64,000 nt of DNA, from contig NZ_JACYUG010000005.1 in NCBI RefSeq assembly GCF_014841615.1, positions 92,825 to 156,824 on the forward strand. Direction: 5' to 3'. This document shows positions 49,906 through 58,939 of the stretch, piece after piece. The notes under the pieces are model-generated. The model searched no databases. It was not told the DNA's origin and saw only the letters and a program-made list of their open reading frames with translations. Made by a program: the position numbers and the translations under genes. How positions within the stretch are numbered: position 1 is the stretch's first letter; each line of letters begins with the position of its first letter. Source of the DNA: Sphingomonas sp. CFBP 8760 (GTDB lineage: Bacteria > Pseudomonadota > Alphaproteobacteria > Sphingomonadales > Sphingomonadaceae).

Positions 49906-51687
49906 TCACAGCGTGACCAGCAGCTCCTCCGCGGTCTCCAGCGCGCAGCGGCGCGCATAATCGACCGGCAGGAAGGGCGCGAAGCGCGCCTCCGCCTGGG
50001 TGATCTCGCGCACCATCGTCAAGGTCAGCGCGAGATTTTGGGCGTCGTCGATCCCGGGCGCATAGCCTTGGGGCAGGCTGTCAAACGGGCAACCCTGGCC
50101 GAGATCCGCGAGCGCGGTCGCGACACTGCGCAACGGGCCGGTCATGTGCCGGCGCGCCGCATTATGGTAGCGGCCGCGCCGCCGATAGGACTGGTCAAGG
50201 AGCATGCAGACCGCCCAATAGTGGAGATTGGCGATGTGCCGCAGCGCCGGCATCAGCGCGTCGCCGATCGCCTCGCCGGCGGGGGGAAGGCCCGAGACCA
50301 CCACCAGCGCATGGCTTGGATGGTCGGGGCTGGCGGGATCCCAGACCTGGGGGCCGTCGAGCGCGGCGTGGGTCCCGAGAAAGATCGACCGGAACAGCTC
50401 GAAATGCTCATCCTCGCCCTCGACCATGACCGCCTCGAGCCGCTTCGCCCAGAGCCCATAATCGATGAGATCGGGTTGCCGCTGCCGCACCTCCTCGAGC
50501 ACCGCGGCGATCTTACGATAGAGCGAGCCGACCTGATTATGGCGGGCGGGGCCGAGCGTGCGGTAGAGTTCGTCGACAAAAGCCTGGTTGGCCGGATCGG
50601 CCTGCTGCGGCGCGATCCGGTCCGCCGGTGCCTCGACATAGACATATTTCGCAAGGCTCTCGCGGCTGAGCGGCTCGAGCGCGAAGGCGAAGGGATAAAT
50701 ATCCTGCTCATACGGAAATTGCTGCCGCCCGAGATGTGGTCCTGCGCCCAGCGCGACGAGCAGCCCGTTGACGATGTCGAGATGCGTCATCTCCTCGATC
50801 GCGACGCCGAGCATATGCAGCGGGCGGCCGCCATAACGATGGCTCGCCCATCCCGCGAGCGACAGATAGCGCGGACATTTCACCGAGAAGGCGGCGAACA
50901 GATATTGGACGAGCAGCGAATGCTCGATCTCGGCGGCACTGCGCATCAGGCGGATGAGCTCAACCAGCGGGTTGGCGAACAACGGCACATAGCCCGGGGT
51001 CTCGACCGCCCCCGCGATCAGGCTCTCGGCGACCGGCATCTCCAGCATGTCGAGACTGAAGTCGCGTCCAACGAACGTCAGCGCCCCGGCACCGCGCGAC
51101 GGACCGATCGCGGCGCCTTCATCAGCCAGGGCCGGCGCGTCTGCGACAAAGCCCGCCATCTTGGCTGTCGCGGCCGATGCGAGCCGCTCGTCGATGGCGC
51201 GCCGGATCGCGCGGCGATAGCGGCCATAGCCGGTGCAGCGGCAGAGATTATGGCCGGCCACCGCCTCGATGACCGTATCGGGATTCTGGTCGGGGATTGC
51301 GTCCATCTGCTCATAGGCGACGACGCCCGCTACGACGAAGCCCGCGACGCAATAGCCGCATTGCATCGCGTCCTCGTCGAGGATCGCCTGCTGGACGGGG
51401 TGGAGGCCGGCCTCGGAAGCGATCCCCTCGATCGTGGTCACGTCCCAGCCGTTCACATGGCGCATCGCGATCATGCAGGCCTGCTTGGCGACCGGCGGCT
51501 CGCTGGGCGCGTGCCGCACCATCACCGTGCAGGCCCGGCATTCCCCGACGCTGCAGCCGATGCGCGTGCCGGTCTGCCCGAGCACCTCGCGTAGATAATG
51601 GCCGAGATGCATGTCGTCAGGCGCGTCCTCGACCGCGATGACGGCGCCGTTGACGGTGAAGCTGATGTCGGAGGTCTTTCTAAGCAC
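49906..51687 (-). CDS. [2Fe-2S] hydroxylase subunit fused to ferritin-like domain
   Basis: 593 residues with two clear parts. Residues 1-165 are the small subunit of molybdenum hydroxylases: the plant-type cluster GCSVGECRACTV (C45, C50, C53, with C71) and the second cluster QCGYC (C110, C113) with HNLCRCTGYGRYRRAI (C149, C151). Residues about 235-520 are a VioB/RebD-type ferritin-like domain: AAEIEHSLLVQYLFAAF (E255, H256), VAIEEMTHLDIVNGLL (EExxH, 298-302) and EGEDEHFELF (about 423-432), a probable di-iron site. It overlaps the large-subunit gene by 8 bases. No FAD subunit is present. I know of no described fusion of these domains. Confidence 0.85.
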   Translation of the reverse strand: MLRKTSDISFTVNGAVIAVEDAPDDMHLGHYLREVLGQTGTRIGCSVGECRACTVMVRHAPSEPPVAKQACMIAMRHVNGWDVTTIEGIASEAGLHPVQQAILDEDAMQCGYCVAGFVVAGVVAYEQMDAIPDQNPDTVIEAVAGHNLCRCTGYGRYRRAIRRAIDERLASAATAKMAGFVADAPALADEGAAIGPSRGAGALTFVGRDFSLDMLEMPVAESLIAGAVETPGYVPLFANPLVELIRLMRSAAEIEHSLLVQYLFAAFSVKCPRYLSLAGWASHRYGGRPLHMLGVAIEEMTHLDIVNGLLVALGAGPHLGRQQFPYEQDIYPFAFALEPLSRESLAKYVYVEAPADRIAPQQADPANQAFVDELYRTLGPARHNQVGSLYRKIAAVLEEVRQRQPDLIDYGLWAKRLEAVMVEGEDEHFELFRSIFLGTHAALDGPQVWDPASPDHPSHALVVVSGLPPAGEAIGDALMPALRHIANLHYWAVCMLLDQSYRRRGRYHNAARRHMTGPLRSVATALADLGQGCPFDSLPQGYAPGIDDAQNLALTLTMVREITQAEARFAPFLPVDYARRCALETAEELLVTL

Positions 51688-54388
51688 CGGGTGCCCCTAC
51701 GAAATGGAGGTTGGCAATGCGGATCGGCAATCGGCTCGGCCAAGCGGTCTCGCCATGATGGCCGAGCGCATGCGCGATCGCGTTGGCGATCGCGGCGGCG
51801 ACCGTCGTCATCGTGATCTCACCGGCGCCCTTGTGGCGGATATAGGCGTCCTGGGCATTGAGGGCGCCATCCGGGGGCAGCGGGACGTTTATCTGCTCAA
51901 GGCCGATCGCACCGACATCGGATGCGCGCGGCATGATGTAGCGGTCGAAATTAACATAGCGATCAAGCGCGGATTCGCGCGGCAATTCCTCGAACAGTGC
52001 ATGCGCGATGCCCATCTGGAGACCGCCCTCGACCTGGCCGTCGAAGATCGCGGCGATGATCGGCTCACCCGCATCGACGATGGCGACGGCATCGGTGACG
52101 AGGATCGTGCCAGCCTGCCGATCGATCTCGACCGCGATCAGATGCCCCCCGGCCGCATAGCCCGATCGCGATATCCGCGCCTTGCCCGGCCCCTTCTGCT
52201 CGGCGAAGACCATGTCGAGCGGTGCGATCAGGGTCGGGGGGCTGCCGTCGTTCCGGGCGAAGCCGATCGCATCGGCGAAACAGCGATGCTCGACCGTGCC
52301 CTCGACGAAGCGCGCCCGGGACCAGCCATTGGCGAAGAAGCCGTGCGCGATCGCGAGGCGCTCCTTTCCGGCATCGTCGATCGCCCGGGCGATCTCCGCC
52401 AGGGTGACGACCCGGCCCTCGACGCCGAAACCCCGCTCGGTCCAGCAGGCGATCAGCGCCGCATCATCCTGCACCGACCCGACAAGATCGCGCAGAGCCG
52501 GGAGCATGCGGAAGCGCAGCAATGCCGCCGCCGCCTCGCGCAGTACATGAACATGAAAGAAGGCCGTCTTGGAGGCGCTCGCCGACGATCGGCTGCCCCA
52601 ATTGTCGGGGACCGGCAGTGCATTGACCCTAGCATGGTCGAGCATCTGCGCGGAAAAGACAGCGAAGGGCTCGGCGGTGCCCAATCTGACCTGCGCAGCG
52701 CTATGGAACAAGCCTTTCGCCACCGCCGCCAGCGTTTGGCGCGCGCCCTGGCCCATGTCGACGGTTTCGCTCCAGATCGTCACCGATCCGTCGCGCTCAA
52801 GCTGGACGGCAGCGAACTGGGGGTCACCTGAGGTGCCATAGGCCTGCATGCAGCCGGCGAAGCCGACCCCGCGATAGATCCCGCGCCGGGCGGCCGCTTG
52901 GCGCGCCGCCGCGCGGTCGCGCCACAGCGGATGGGCGAGGGCGCGTTCGCACACCTCCGCATTGGCGACATGGAAGCGGAGTGGCGTGCCGGCGATGTCG
53001 CAGTCCGCCTTGACCGGATCGGGATCGTGACGCAGGACCTGGTCACGGCGAAATCCGACCGGATCGCTTTTCAGGCGCAGCACCGCGAGCTTGTCGACCG
53101 CGGTCTCGATGTTGAAGTTGACCTGCGGGATGCCGAAGCCGCGCATGGATCCGACCACGGGCACTGCGCGACGCGTCACCACGCCGTTCACGCTCGCCTG
53201 CCGGAATTTGTAGAAGCTCGTCGCATGCAACGCGCCGAGCTGCATGACGGGATTGCTCAGATTGATCTCGGCGCCGCCTTCGAACACGAAATGCACCAAT
53301 GCGCGATCTAGATGGCCGTCAGCAGTCACCGATATCAGGCTGTGGACCGCCGAGCCGTGGCGCTTGAGCCCCGCCTGGAACTGCTCGAACCGGTCATAGG
53401 CCAGGCGGACCGGCTTGCCAGCGAAGAGCGCGGCGAAGGCCAGCTGGAAAATATGCGGCGACATGTCGCGGCCGCCAAAGCCGCCACCGAGATCCGCGCC
53501 CATGATCTCGATGCCGCGGATCGGCGCACCGCTCGGGTCCTTGGTGATTGCAGCGAGCGCCCGGCGCTCGCCGGTGGCCGACTGGGTGCCCGTCAGCAAG
53601 GTCATTACGCCGTCCTCGAGCCGGCCAAGGCCGCATTCGGGTTCGAGGAACGCTGGATCAACCTGTTGGGTCGTGGTGGTCGTCTCGACGGTCAGCGCAT
53701 CGGCTTTCAGCTGCGTGAGCTCCGCATAGATTGCGCCTGCCGCCGCGCTTTCCTCGGCGGGATAGGCGGGGTCCGCGCGGCTCCATTGGCCGCCCGCATA
53801 GCTCAGAGATCCGTTGCCAAATTGGCTCGACGGCCGATAGGGCGCTGCCGACCAGAGGATATGCTGCTTGGCCAACGACGCGTCGACGACCAGGCCGCGC
53901 CATTCGGCCAGCATCTGATCAAGCGGCTTCTCGGGGAGTAGCGCATCCGGCGGGACATCTGCATAGCGGACGATGCCGCGCTCCTCGCGCAGCTCCTGCG
54001 CCGCTCTCTGGAAGGTCAGAAAATCGTCATAGATGAGGATCGCGAGCGGTTGGCTTAAAAATTCGGGAATCTCGCCAACGCGGCAGAATTGGCCGGTGAC
54101 CTTCCAGGTCGCGCCCCTGGGCGGCGACATCAATCCGATCGCGAGATCATAGCCCGCCTGGAGAATATCGTGAGCGGTCACGATCCGATAAGGTTGGTTT
54201 TCGGCGCTGATCCTGGTCAGGTCGATCCCAGTGAAGCGCTTCGTGACGAAGGTAGCGCGGATGATGAACGCATGCGCACAGGTATCACCCCAACCGAGGT
54301 CGCCGGAGCGATAATCGCTTGCAAAAACTTTCGCGCCGGTGATCTTGGCATATCGAAGATCGGCTTTGGTCCATTTTAGCGGAATCAC
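51680..54388 (-). CDS. Xanthine dehydrogenase-family molybdopterin subunit
   Basis: 902 residues. An N-terminal hammerhead domain (DLRYAKITGAKVFASDY) is followed by cofactor-binding parts: FLEPECGLGRLEDG, GADLGGGFGGRDMSPH, VVGSMRGFGIPQVNFNIE, MGQGARQTL and, near the C-terminus, HKGAGEITMTTVAAAIANAI with the expected catalytic glutamate. Such enzymes hydroxylate heterocycles or oxidise aldehydes using water. With the [2Fe-2S] subunit and no FAD subunit, it resembles the isoquinoline/nicotinate-type two-subunit enzymes that pass electrons to a cytochrome. It has no signal peptide. It is first of two genes converging on the nucleoside-type operon. Confidence 0.92.
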   Translation of the reverse strand: MIPLKWTKADLRYAKITGAKVFASDYRSGDLGWGDTCAHAFIIRATFVTKRFTGIDLTRISAENQPYRIVTAHDILQAGYDLAIGLMSPPRGATWKVTGQFCRVGEIPEFLSQPLAILIYDDFLTFQRAAQELREERGIVRYADVPPDALLPEKPLDQMLAEWRGLVVDASLAKQHILWSAAPYRPSSQFGNGSLSYAGGQWSRADPAYPAEESAAAGAIYAELTQLKADALTVETTTTTQQVDPAFLEPECGLGRLEDGVMTLLTGTQSATGERRALAAITKDPSGAPIRGIEIMGADLGGGFGGRDMSPHIFQLAFAALFAGKPVRLAYDRFEQFQAGLKRHGSAVHSLISVTADGHLDRALVHFVFEGGAEINLSNPVMQLGALHATSFYKFRQASVNGVVTRRAVPVVGSMRGFGIPQVNFNIETAVDKLAVLRLKSDPVGFRRDQVLRHDPDPVKADCDIAGTPLRFHVANAEVCERALAHPLWRDRAAARQAAARRGIYRGVGFAGCMQAYGTSGDPQFAAVQLERDGSVTIWSETVDMGQGARQTLAAVAKGLFHSAAQVRLGTAEPFAVFSAQMLDHARVNALPVPDNWGSRSSASASKTAFFHVHVLREAAAALLRFRMLPALRDLVGSVQDDAALIACWTERGFGVEGRVVTLAEIARAIDDAGKERLAIAHGFFANGWSRARFVEGTVEHRCFADAIGFARNDGSPPTLIAPLDMVFAEQKGPGKARISRSGYAAGGHLIAVEIDRQAGTILVTDAVAIVDAGEPIIAAIFDGQVEGGLQMGIAHALFEELPRESALDRYVNFDRYIMPRASDVGAIGLEQINVPLPPDGALNAQDAYIRHKGAGEITMTTVAAAIANAIAHALGHHGETAWPSRLPIRIANLHFVGAPGA

Positions 54389-54861
54389 CGGTTACCCTTC
54401 GTAGAAAGAGTTGTAGACTAGAAATTTCGCTCGCGCCAGTGCGGTCACCCACCTAATTACTTCCTGCTACCTAGAGTTTTTTCCGCCTGTGAGTAAATCG
54501 ACGGGACTCCCAAGGGGCTGGGGGACTCAGTTCCGCATAATAGATACCTCCGCTGGGAATTATCTCATAATCTTAAAGGCCGATCTATAGGAATTTGACG
54601 GCGGCAAACCACCCAATATCACCATTTTCGTCTCACGACGAGGCTACAACTCCGCACCTGGCTCAACAAACGTCCGAAGCTGAAAGGCGGAAGGGGCGCG
54701 CCAAATGCCCGCTTGTGGGTCTGCAAGTCTGATCCCAACGAATTTTTGGTCTCAAAGTGCTTCAGATCGGAAAGCTGCACGGTGCAAAACGTTGATACGA
54801 ATGCTGTTATTCCAAAATGGAAGTCGTCACGTTGCAGGACCTACTGCATGCTACGGTGAGG
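54389..54861. other. Intergenic region with degenerate repeat
   Basis: About 470 bases upstream of the molybdenum hydroxylase gene, whose promoter must be here. The part near 54420-54600 is AT-richer than the surroundings. A repeat copy is at 54703-54727. No gene is supported. Confidence 0.45.
54703..54727 (+). repeat. Degenerate intergenic repeat, copy 1
   Basis: AAATGCCCGCTTGTGGGTC followed by TGCAAG. It shares the core AATG-CCG-TTGTGGGTC with copies at 55784 and 59825. Confidence 0.45.
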
Positions 54862-55665
54862 CTATACGCTTCCAGAGTGTGAGAGGGGTGGGCTTGAGCA
54901 GCTAAACTTCTTTTCCGCTTCGTCATCAAGAGCTGTTGCCGGGCTCTTTCTCAATCTTGCGGAAAGCCGACCGAAGAATCCGCTCGTCGCGCTGGCGACG
55001 TGACCGCCCGCGTCGAGCGCGCCATCCCAGGCTGCGCTAGCCTGCCTCCCAACTGCGCTCGCACTGGTAGATAGAGATGAGAGGACCGGCGCGAACGTCT
55101 CGGCGGAAAGGAGACCGTGTTCGTCCGACCGCTCTGGGGGCAGCTCTATGCGCTCGCGGAGCCGCACTAGATCGTAGGCAGCAATATTAAAGGCGTGGAG
55201 ATTGTAGGCATACCAAGACCCCGTACCAACGGCATACGCTGCGGTGGCGATCCAGCCCCAGGGGGTGCTCTTGCCAGCCGCGTTACCGGCCGCTTTACCG
55301 CCGCTAACAGCCAAGTTCGCTGCCTTGGGACCAGCCTGCATCAGCGTCTTGAGAAACGTAAGCTTCTTGCCGCTTGCGACCGCCTTCTTCGCTGCCGACG
55401 CGGCCTGGCCTGCGCTCATGCCGAGCGTTTCGCCGAAAAGGCTGCTTGCGGCTGTCTGAACGCTTTCCAGCGCGGCGTGCGCGTGGGTGGGCTGGACCCG
55501 AGCTTTTTCCTCTCCACTCAGCGCATAGATCGCCGCCACCTCCTCAGCCGCATCGTCCAAGCTGCCGACGCTGAAGATCAAGGCCTGCCCTGCTGCCACC
55601 GTGCTGCGTTTGGCAATCAGCCAGCTTGCCTCGCGGAACTTCGCGTCAAGGTCGTCAAGCGTCAT
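54862..55665 (-). CDS. Hypothetical Ala/Ser-rich protein
   Basis: 267 residues, family not recognised. The first 90 residues are helical (DLDAKFREASWLIAKRS, DDAAEEVAAIYALSGEEKAR). The middle has a Gly/Ala-rich segment (SGGKAAGNAAGKSTPWGWIATAAYAVGTGSWYAY) that could be a membrane hairpin. The tail is low-complexity, with SSLSTSASAVGRQASAAWDGAL. There is no signal peptide and no neighbour that suggests a role. Base composition is like the surroundings. Confidence 0.6.
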   Translation of the reverse strand: MTLDDLDAKFREASWLIAKRSTVAAGQALIFSVGSLDDAAEEVAAIYALSGEEKARVQPTHAHAALESVQTAASSLFGETLGMSAGQAASAAKKAVASGKKLTFLKTLMQAGPKAANLAVSGGKAAGNAAGKSTPWGWIATAAYAVGTGSWYAYNLHAFNIAAYDLVRLRERIELPPERSDEHGLLSAETFAPVLSSLSTSASAVGRQASAAWDGALDAGGHVASATSGFFGRLSARLRKSPATALDDEAEKKFSCSSPPLSHSGSV

Positions 55666-55783
55666 TCCGATTCCCCCGTTCGGCGTGGTTATTACCTAAG
55701 GAAGCGGGACCGTGAAGGGTAGAAGAGCGGTAATGCGCGCAGATGAACGAGCGGCTGGTTTTAGAGAAGGTTCAGGTGGCACC

Positions 55784-55809
55784 GAACGGCCGGTTGTGGG
55801 TCGGTTACA
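55784..55809 (+). repeat. Degenerate intergenic repeat, copy 2
   Basis: GAACGGCCGGTTGTGGGTC followed by GGTTACA. It matches the copy at 59825 at most positions, including the trailing GTTAC. Confidence 0.5.
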
Positions 55810-55822
55810 ATGCCTGAAATCC

Positions 55823-56434
55823 TCATGTTTGCAATCGGCCAGAGCTGTCCTGCAACAGCCAGAAGCGGGTATATCGCTGCAGGCGCGGTAAGATGATCCA
55901 CTGCAGTGTAGCAGTGAGTAGCAGCGACGAGGGCAGGAGTTGCAGCGGCAGCGGGGCATCCTTCAGCGCCGTCCGGACCACCAGGCTGATAACGAGCAGG
56001 ACCGGGAATACCGTCAGCCAGGTCGTCACGAACCGTTTCCATTTGCTCGCGCTCGCGTCGCTGGGCAGTTCGAAGGTGACGCCATCGCCGGTGTCGATCT
56101 GGCGCAGCGCCGTGGAAAAGCCGTCGGCAATGGCGACGTGCGCGCGCACCTGCCCGTCCTCAAGCCATGCCTCGGCCGCGGCCCGATTGTCGAAGCGGAA
56201 GAGCAGATGCTGGAAGCCTGCAGTCTGACCGAGCCGGATCGCTGCCTGATACCCCGGTGCGCTGCGGGCAAGCCGGTTCAGTTCCTCCACCCAATGTTCG
56301 AAATCCTCTTCGTGGCCGGCCCGGATGGCTCGGCTGGTGACAATGGTGGCGGTATGGTCTGGATCGATCGGCATGGTGGTGAGAACATGTAGGCTGGGGG
56401 CACGTTGCCCGATCGCTACCTTATGCTCGGCCAT
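55823..56434 (-). CDS. ABM-domain membrane protein
   Basis: 203 residues. An antibiotic-biosynthesis-monooxygenase (dimeric ferredoxin-like) domain occupies about 28-125: ATIVTSRAIRAGHEEDFEHWVEELNRLAR, GYQAAIRLGQTAGFQHLLFRFDN and AAAEAWLED. Two membrane segments follow (WLTVFPVLLVISLVVRTAL and LLPSSLLLTATLQWIILPRL). This ABM-plus-two-helix architecture is common in bacteria and its role is unknown. The start at 56434 is uncertain; an ATG at 56374 would also keep the domain. Confidence 0.8.
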   Translation of the reverse strand: MAEHKVAIGQRAPSLHVLTTMPIDPDHTATIVTSRAIRAGHEEDFEHWVEELNRLARSAPGYQAAIRLGQTAGFQHLLFRFDNRAAAEAWLEDGQVRAHVAIADGFSTALRQIDTGDGVTFELPSDASASKWKRFVTTWLTVFPVLLVISLVVRTALKDAPLPLQLLPSSLLLTATLQWIILPRLQRYTRFWLLQDSSGRLQT

Positions 56435-56567
56435 GCGCAGTTCGAGCGCGGACCGATTGCCCCAGCCATGATGACGGGCGCCCTGGGCCTGAACGGCGAT
56501 GGCATCCTTTCGCTAAGCAATCGGGATGCCCACCAGCCAGACGCGCTGCGGTTCCGCGAGCGACGCG

Positions 56568-57788
56568 TCAGGCTTTAGCGCTAAGGGGTGTTGGCAGACG
56601 TATCCGCCAGAATTGCGTCGCCGCACCCGTTACGCCGAAGTCGTTGTCGCTGACGAGCAGCAGTTCGGTGGAGGAAAGCAGTGCCATGCCCTCCATATCC
56701 GCGCCCAGTTCGGGGAAGTCGTCGCTGGTGAACACCAGCGTCTTGGCGAGCACCGGGAATACGGGTTCGTCAGCAGCGCTTAGCTCCTCCAGCGTCGGGC
56801 GCGATGCCGCGTCCAGATGCCCGTCCGCCAGCACCGCCTCGGGCGCCAGCGCACACCTATAGATCTTGGTAGTCGCCGATCCCCGTTCCAGCACCAGCAG
56901 CGTATCGGGGCCGACCCACAGCAGCTCGCTGACCTTGATGTCGCGGCGCTCGAACGTGCCCAGCGCGCAGTCGCGGGCGAAGCTGCCAGGTGGGTCGAGC
57001 GGATAGGCATATTGTGCCGCGACCCGCCCCGTATCGGCGTCCATGCGCCACAGGCGGACGTGACGGGCCTGCTCATGCGCCTCCTCGTCGGGATGCGCGA
57101 GCGGGCTTTGGAAGGCGAGGAACAGCCAGCGTTCGTCCGCCGATATCGTCAGTGCCTCGAAGCCGCGATTAAGCTGCCGCTTCGCCGCGATCGGCAGCAG
57201 GTCGGCCGGGACATCGGCCGGCAATGACGTGCCCGGGGTTCGCGGGAGCAGCCGCCTGATCACCATTCCGTCGGCATCGAGCCGAACCAGCGACGGCCCG
57301 AACTCGTCGCCGACCCAGAAGCCGCCGTCCGACAGGGCGACCAGCCCTTCGGTGTCCAGTCCGTCCGGGTCGGCTGCGATGGGCGCGCCGGCCAGATCGA
57401 ACACCGGCTCGCTCATCAGGTCTTCGCTACCTGGATTGGCCAGCCCCGACACCGGGTGCCCGCTGGCGGTGGTGAGGGGAACCATGCGCACCAGCGTCAC
57501 CACGTTGCCCTCCACGCGCAATTCGGCGAGCGTCGGTCCGATATCGGGGCGGGGCATGATTTTCGCCCCGGACACACTGAGTAGCGGTGTCAGCTGGTTT
57601 AGCCCGTACTGGCTGATCAGGTCCCGCACCTTGATGTTCGGTCCGCGGTCGCCAATTGCCCAGACGTGCCCCGGGGCATCGCCTGCCCGCGTCGTGAGGC
57701 CTGAGCCAAAGCCGTACCGCAGGGTCATGGTCCCGCTCGGCAACATGAGGGTATCGATGACCGGGTCTTCCCAGGCAAGCCGCTCCAA
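56568..57788 (-). CDS. Esterase-like phytase-family protein
   Basis: About 406 residues of the esterase-like-activity-of-phytase family, a beta-propeller. Visible blades are RYGFGSGLTTRAGDAPGHVWAIGDRGPN, DTEGLVALSDGGFWVGDEFGPSLVRLD, NRGFEALTISADERWLFLAFQSPL and DMEGMALLSSTELLLVSDNDFG. The repeated E-G and D-(E/R)-G-P motifs typically bind calcium. Family members hydrolyse phosphate esters or have unknown substrates. The start is uncertain (TTG at 57788); no signal peptide is evident, although many relatives have one. Confidence 0.85.
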   Translation of the reverse strand: MERLAWEDPVIDTLMLPSGTMTLRYGFGSGLTTRAGDAPGHVWAIGDRGPNIKVRDLISQYGLNQLTPLLSVSGAKIMPRPDIGPTLAELRVEGNVVTLVRMVPLTTASGHPVSGLANPGSEDLMSEPVFDLAGAPIAADPDGLDTEGLVALSDGGFWVGDEFGPSLVRLDADGMVIRRLLPRTPGTSLPADVPADLLPIAAKRQLNRGFEALTISADERWLFLAFQSPLAHPDEEAHEQARHVRLWRMDADTGRVAAQYAYPLDPPGSFARDCALGTFERRDIKVSELLWVGPDTLLVLERGSATTKIYRCALAPEAVLADGHLDAASRPTLEELSAADEPVFPVLAKTLVFTSDDFPELGADMEGMALLSSTELLLVSDNDFGVTGAATQFWRIRLPTPLSAKA

Positions 57789-58118
57789 AACTACGTCGGG
57801 TATGTCAGCTCTCCTGTCGATGCGGTGGCTGATCGGATAACGCGGCTGGGGGCGGATCAGCCACCGCTTTTACCTTTGACGTTAATGGCTGTACGGGTCG
57901 CATCCATCGCTATGCCACAGCCTGGCGCCTAGCTGATCCGCGCTTTGATTGCCATGCACACGGCGTCCACCGTCGTGATGTCGATAGCCAGCGGCTTCAT
58001 CAACACCCAAGCCTGACGACCTCGTCATGACGACGGCAGTCCCAGCCTCTCTTCGCTGTGAGTGCATACATTACGTCAACCAGCCGTTGTGCGGCCAGTT
58101 CAACCACGGGAGCACGTT
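57789..58118. other. Intergenic region without a recognised gene
   Basis: About 330 bases between divergent genes. The frames are short and carry no domain features. It should carry promoters for both directions. Nothing else is visible. Confidence 0.45.
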
Positions 58119-58874
58119 ATGGCCGATATCAATGCCATCAAGGAACACATGGAGGTCATCGGTGCCGATGGCGTTCACGTTGGCACCGTTGATCACGTTC
58201 AGGATAACCGTATCAAGCTCACCAAGCGTGACAGCGGTGAAGGAGCGCACAAGGGGCACCATCATTACCTGTCGGTTGGTCTGGTTGCGGATATTGAAGG
58301 TAACAAGGTTCGCTTGTCGGCAAACGCCGCCAATGCCCTCATGTTTGAGGAGGAGCAGGATGGCTCGTCGCGTTCGTTTGGGGGTAAGGGAGCAGACCGC
58401 AAAACGTCAGGACTGAACTGGAATGCGATCGGGCTCGGCGTATCCGCCCTCACCGCCACGGCGGGAGCGGTGTTGCTGGCGCGCCGAAGCTTCCGAACCC
58501 AAGATGACTTCGAATTACGACTGCAAACCGATGAGAACCTGCGGCTCATCTCCTCTTCGAAGGTTGAGGGCACGCCAGTGGTCGGCCGAAATGGTGAGCG
58601 CCTTGGCAAAATCGAGAGCTTCATGGTCGACAAATATTCTGGCCGGGTCGCTTATGTCGTGATGTCATTTGGCGGCACGCTGGGCTTTGGCGACTCATAT
58701 TTTCCATTGCCATGGTCCTACCTGAACTATGACGTCAGCAAGGATGGCTATGTGCTGAATATCACCAAGGAGCAGGTCGCCAGCGCCCCCAGGTTCAAGG
58801 CAAGCGACGCACCCGAATTTGATACCAGCTATCGCAACACCGTCGCCAGGTTCTATAGCCGGTCCGCGGCCTGA
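58119..58874 (+). CDS. DUF2171 and PRC-barrel domain protein
   Basis: 251 residues from the ATG at 58119. The N-terminal domain (IKEHMEVIGADGVHVGTVDHVQDNRIKLTK) is DUF2171. A hydrophobic segment (GLGVSALTATAGAVLLARRSF, about 105-125) may be a membrane anchor. The C-terminal domain (ISSSKVEGTPVVGRNGERLGKIESFMVDKYSGRVAYVVMSFGG, with PLPWSYLNYD) is a PRC-barrel. These proteins are often linked to stress or envelope adaptation, but the biochemical role is unknown. It is followed by a strong hairpin. Confidence 0.88.
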   Translation: MADINAIKEHMEVIGADGVHVGTVDHVQDNRIKLTKRDSGEGAHKGHHHYLSVGLVADIEGNKVRLSANAANALMFEEEQDGSSRSFGGKGADRKTSGLNWNAIGLGVSALTATAGAVLLARRSFRTQDDFELRLQTDENLRLISSSKVEGTPVVGRNGERLGKIESFMVDKYSGRVAYVVMSFGGTLGFGDSYFPLPWSYLNYDVSKDGYVLNITKEQVASAPRFKASDAPEFDTSYRNTVARFYSRSAA

Positions 58875-58882
58875 TATGAAAG

Positions 58883-58912
58883 ATCGGAGAGCTACGATGG
58901 TAGCTCTCCGAT
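58883..58912 (+). terminator. Perfect 13-bp stem-loop
   Basis: ATCGGAGAGCTAC and GTAGCTCTCCGAT pair perfectly around a GATG loop. It lies 8 bases after the PRC-barrel gene stop and 27 bases before the next gene's start. No T-run follows. It is probably a terminator or an RNA-stabilising hairpin. Confidence 0.7.
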
Positions 58913-58939
58913 TGGTGACCTCGAATAGTGAACATTCCC

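Noticed and set aside
49582..51594. A 670-codon plus-strand frame opposite the [2Fe-2S]/ferritin-like gene
   Set aside because: The minus-strand reading has conserved cluster cysteines and EExxH motifs; the plus-strand frame is Arg/Asp/Gly-rich low-complexity and has no motif.
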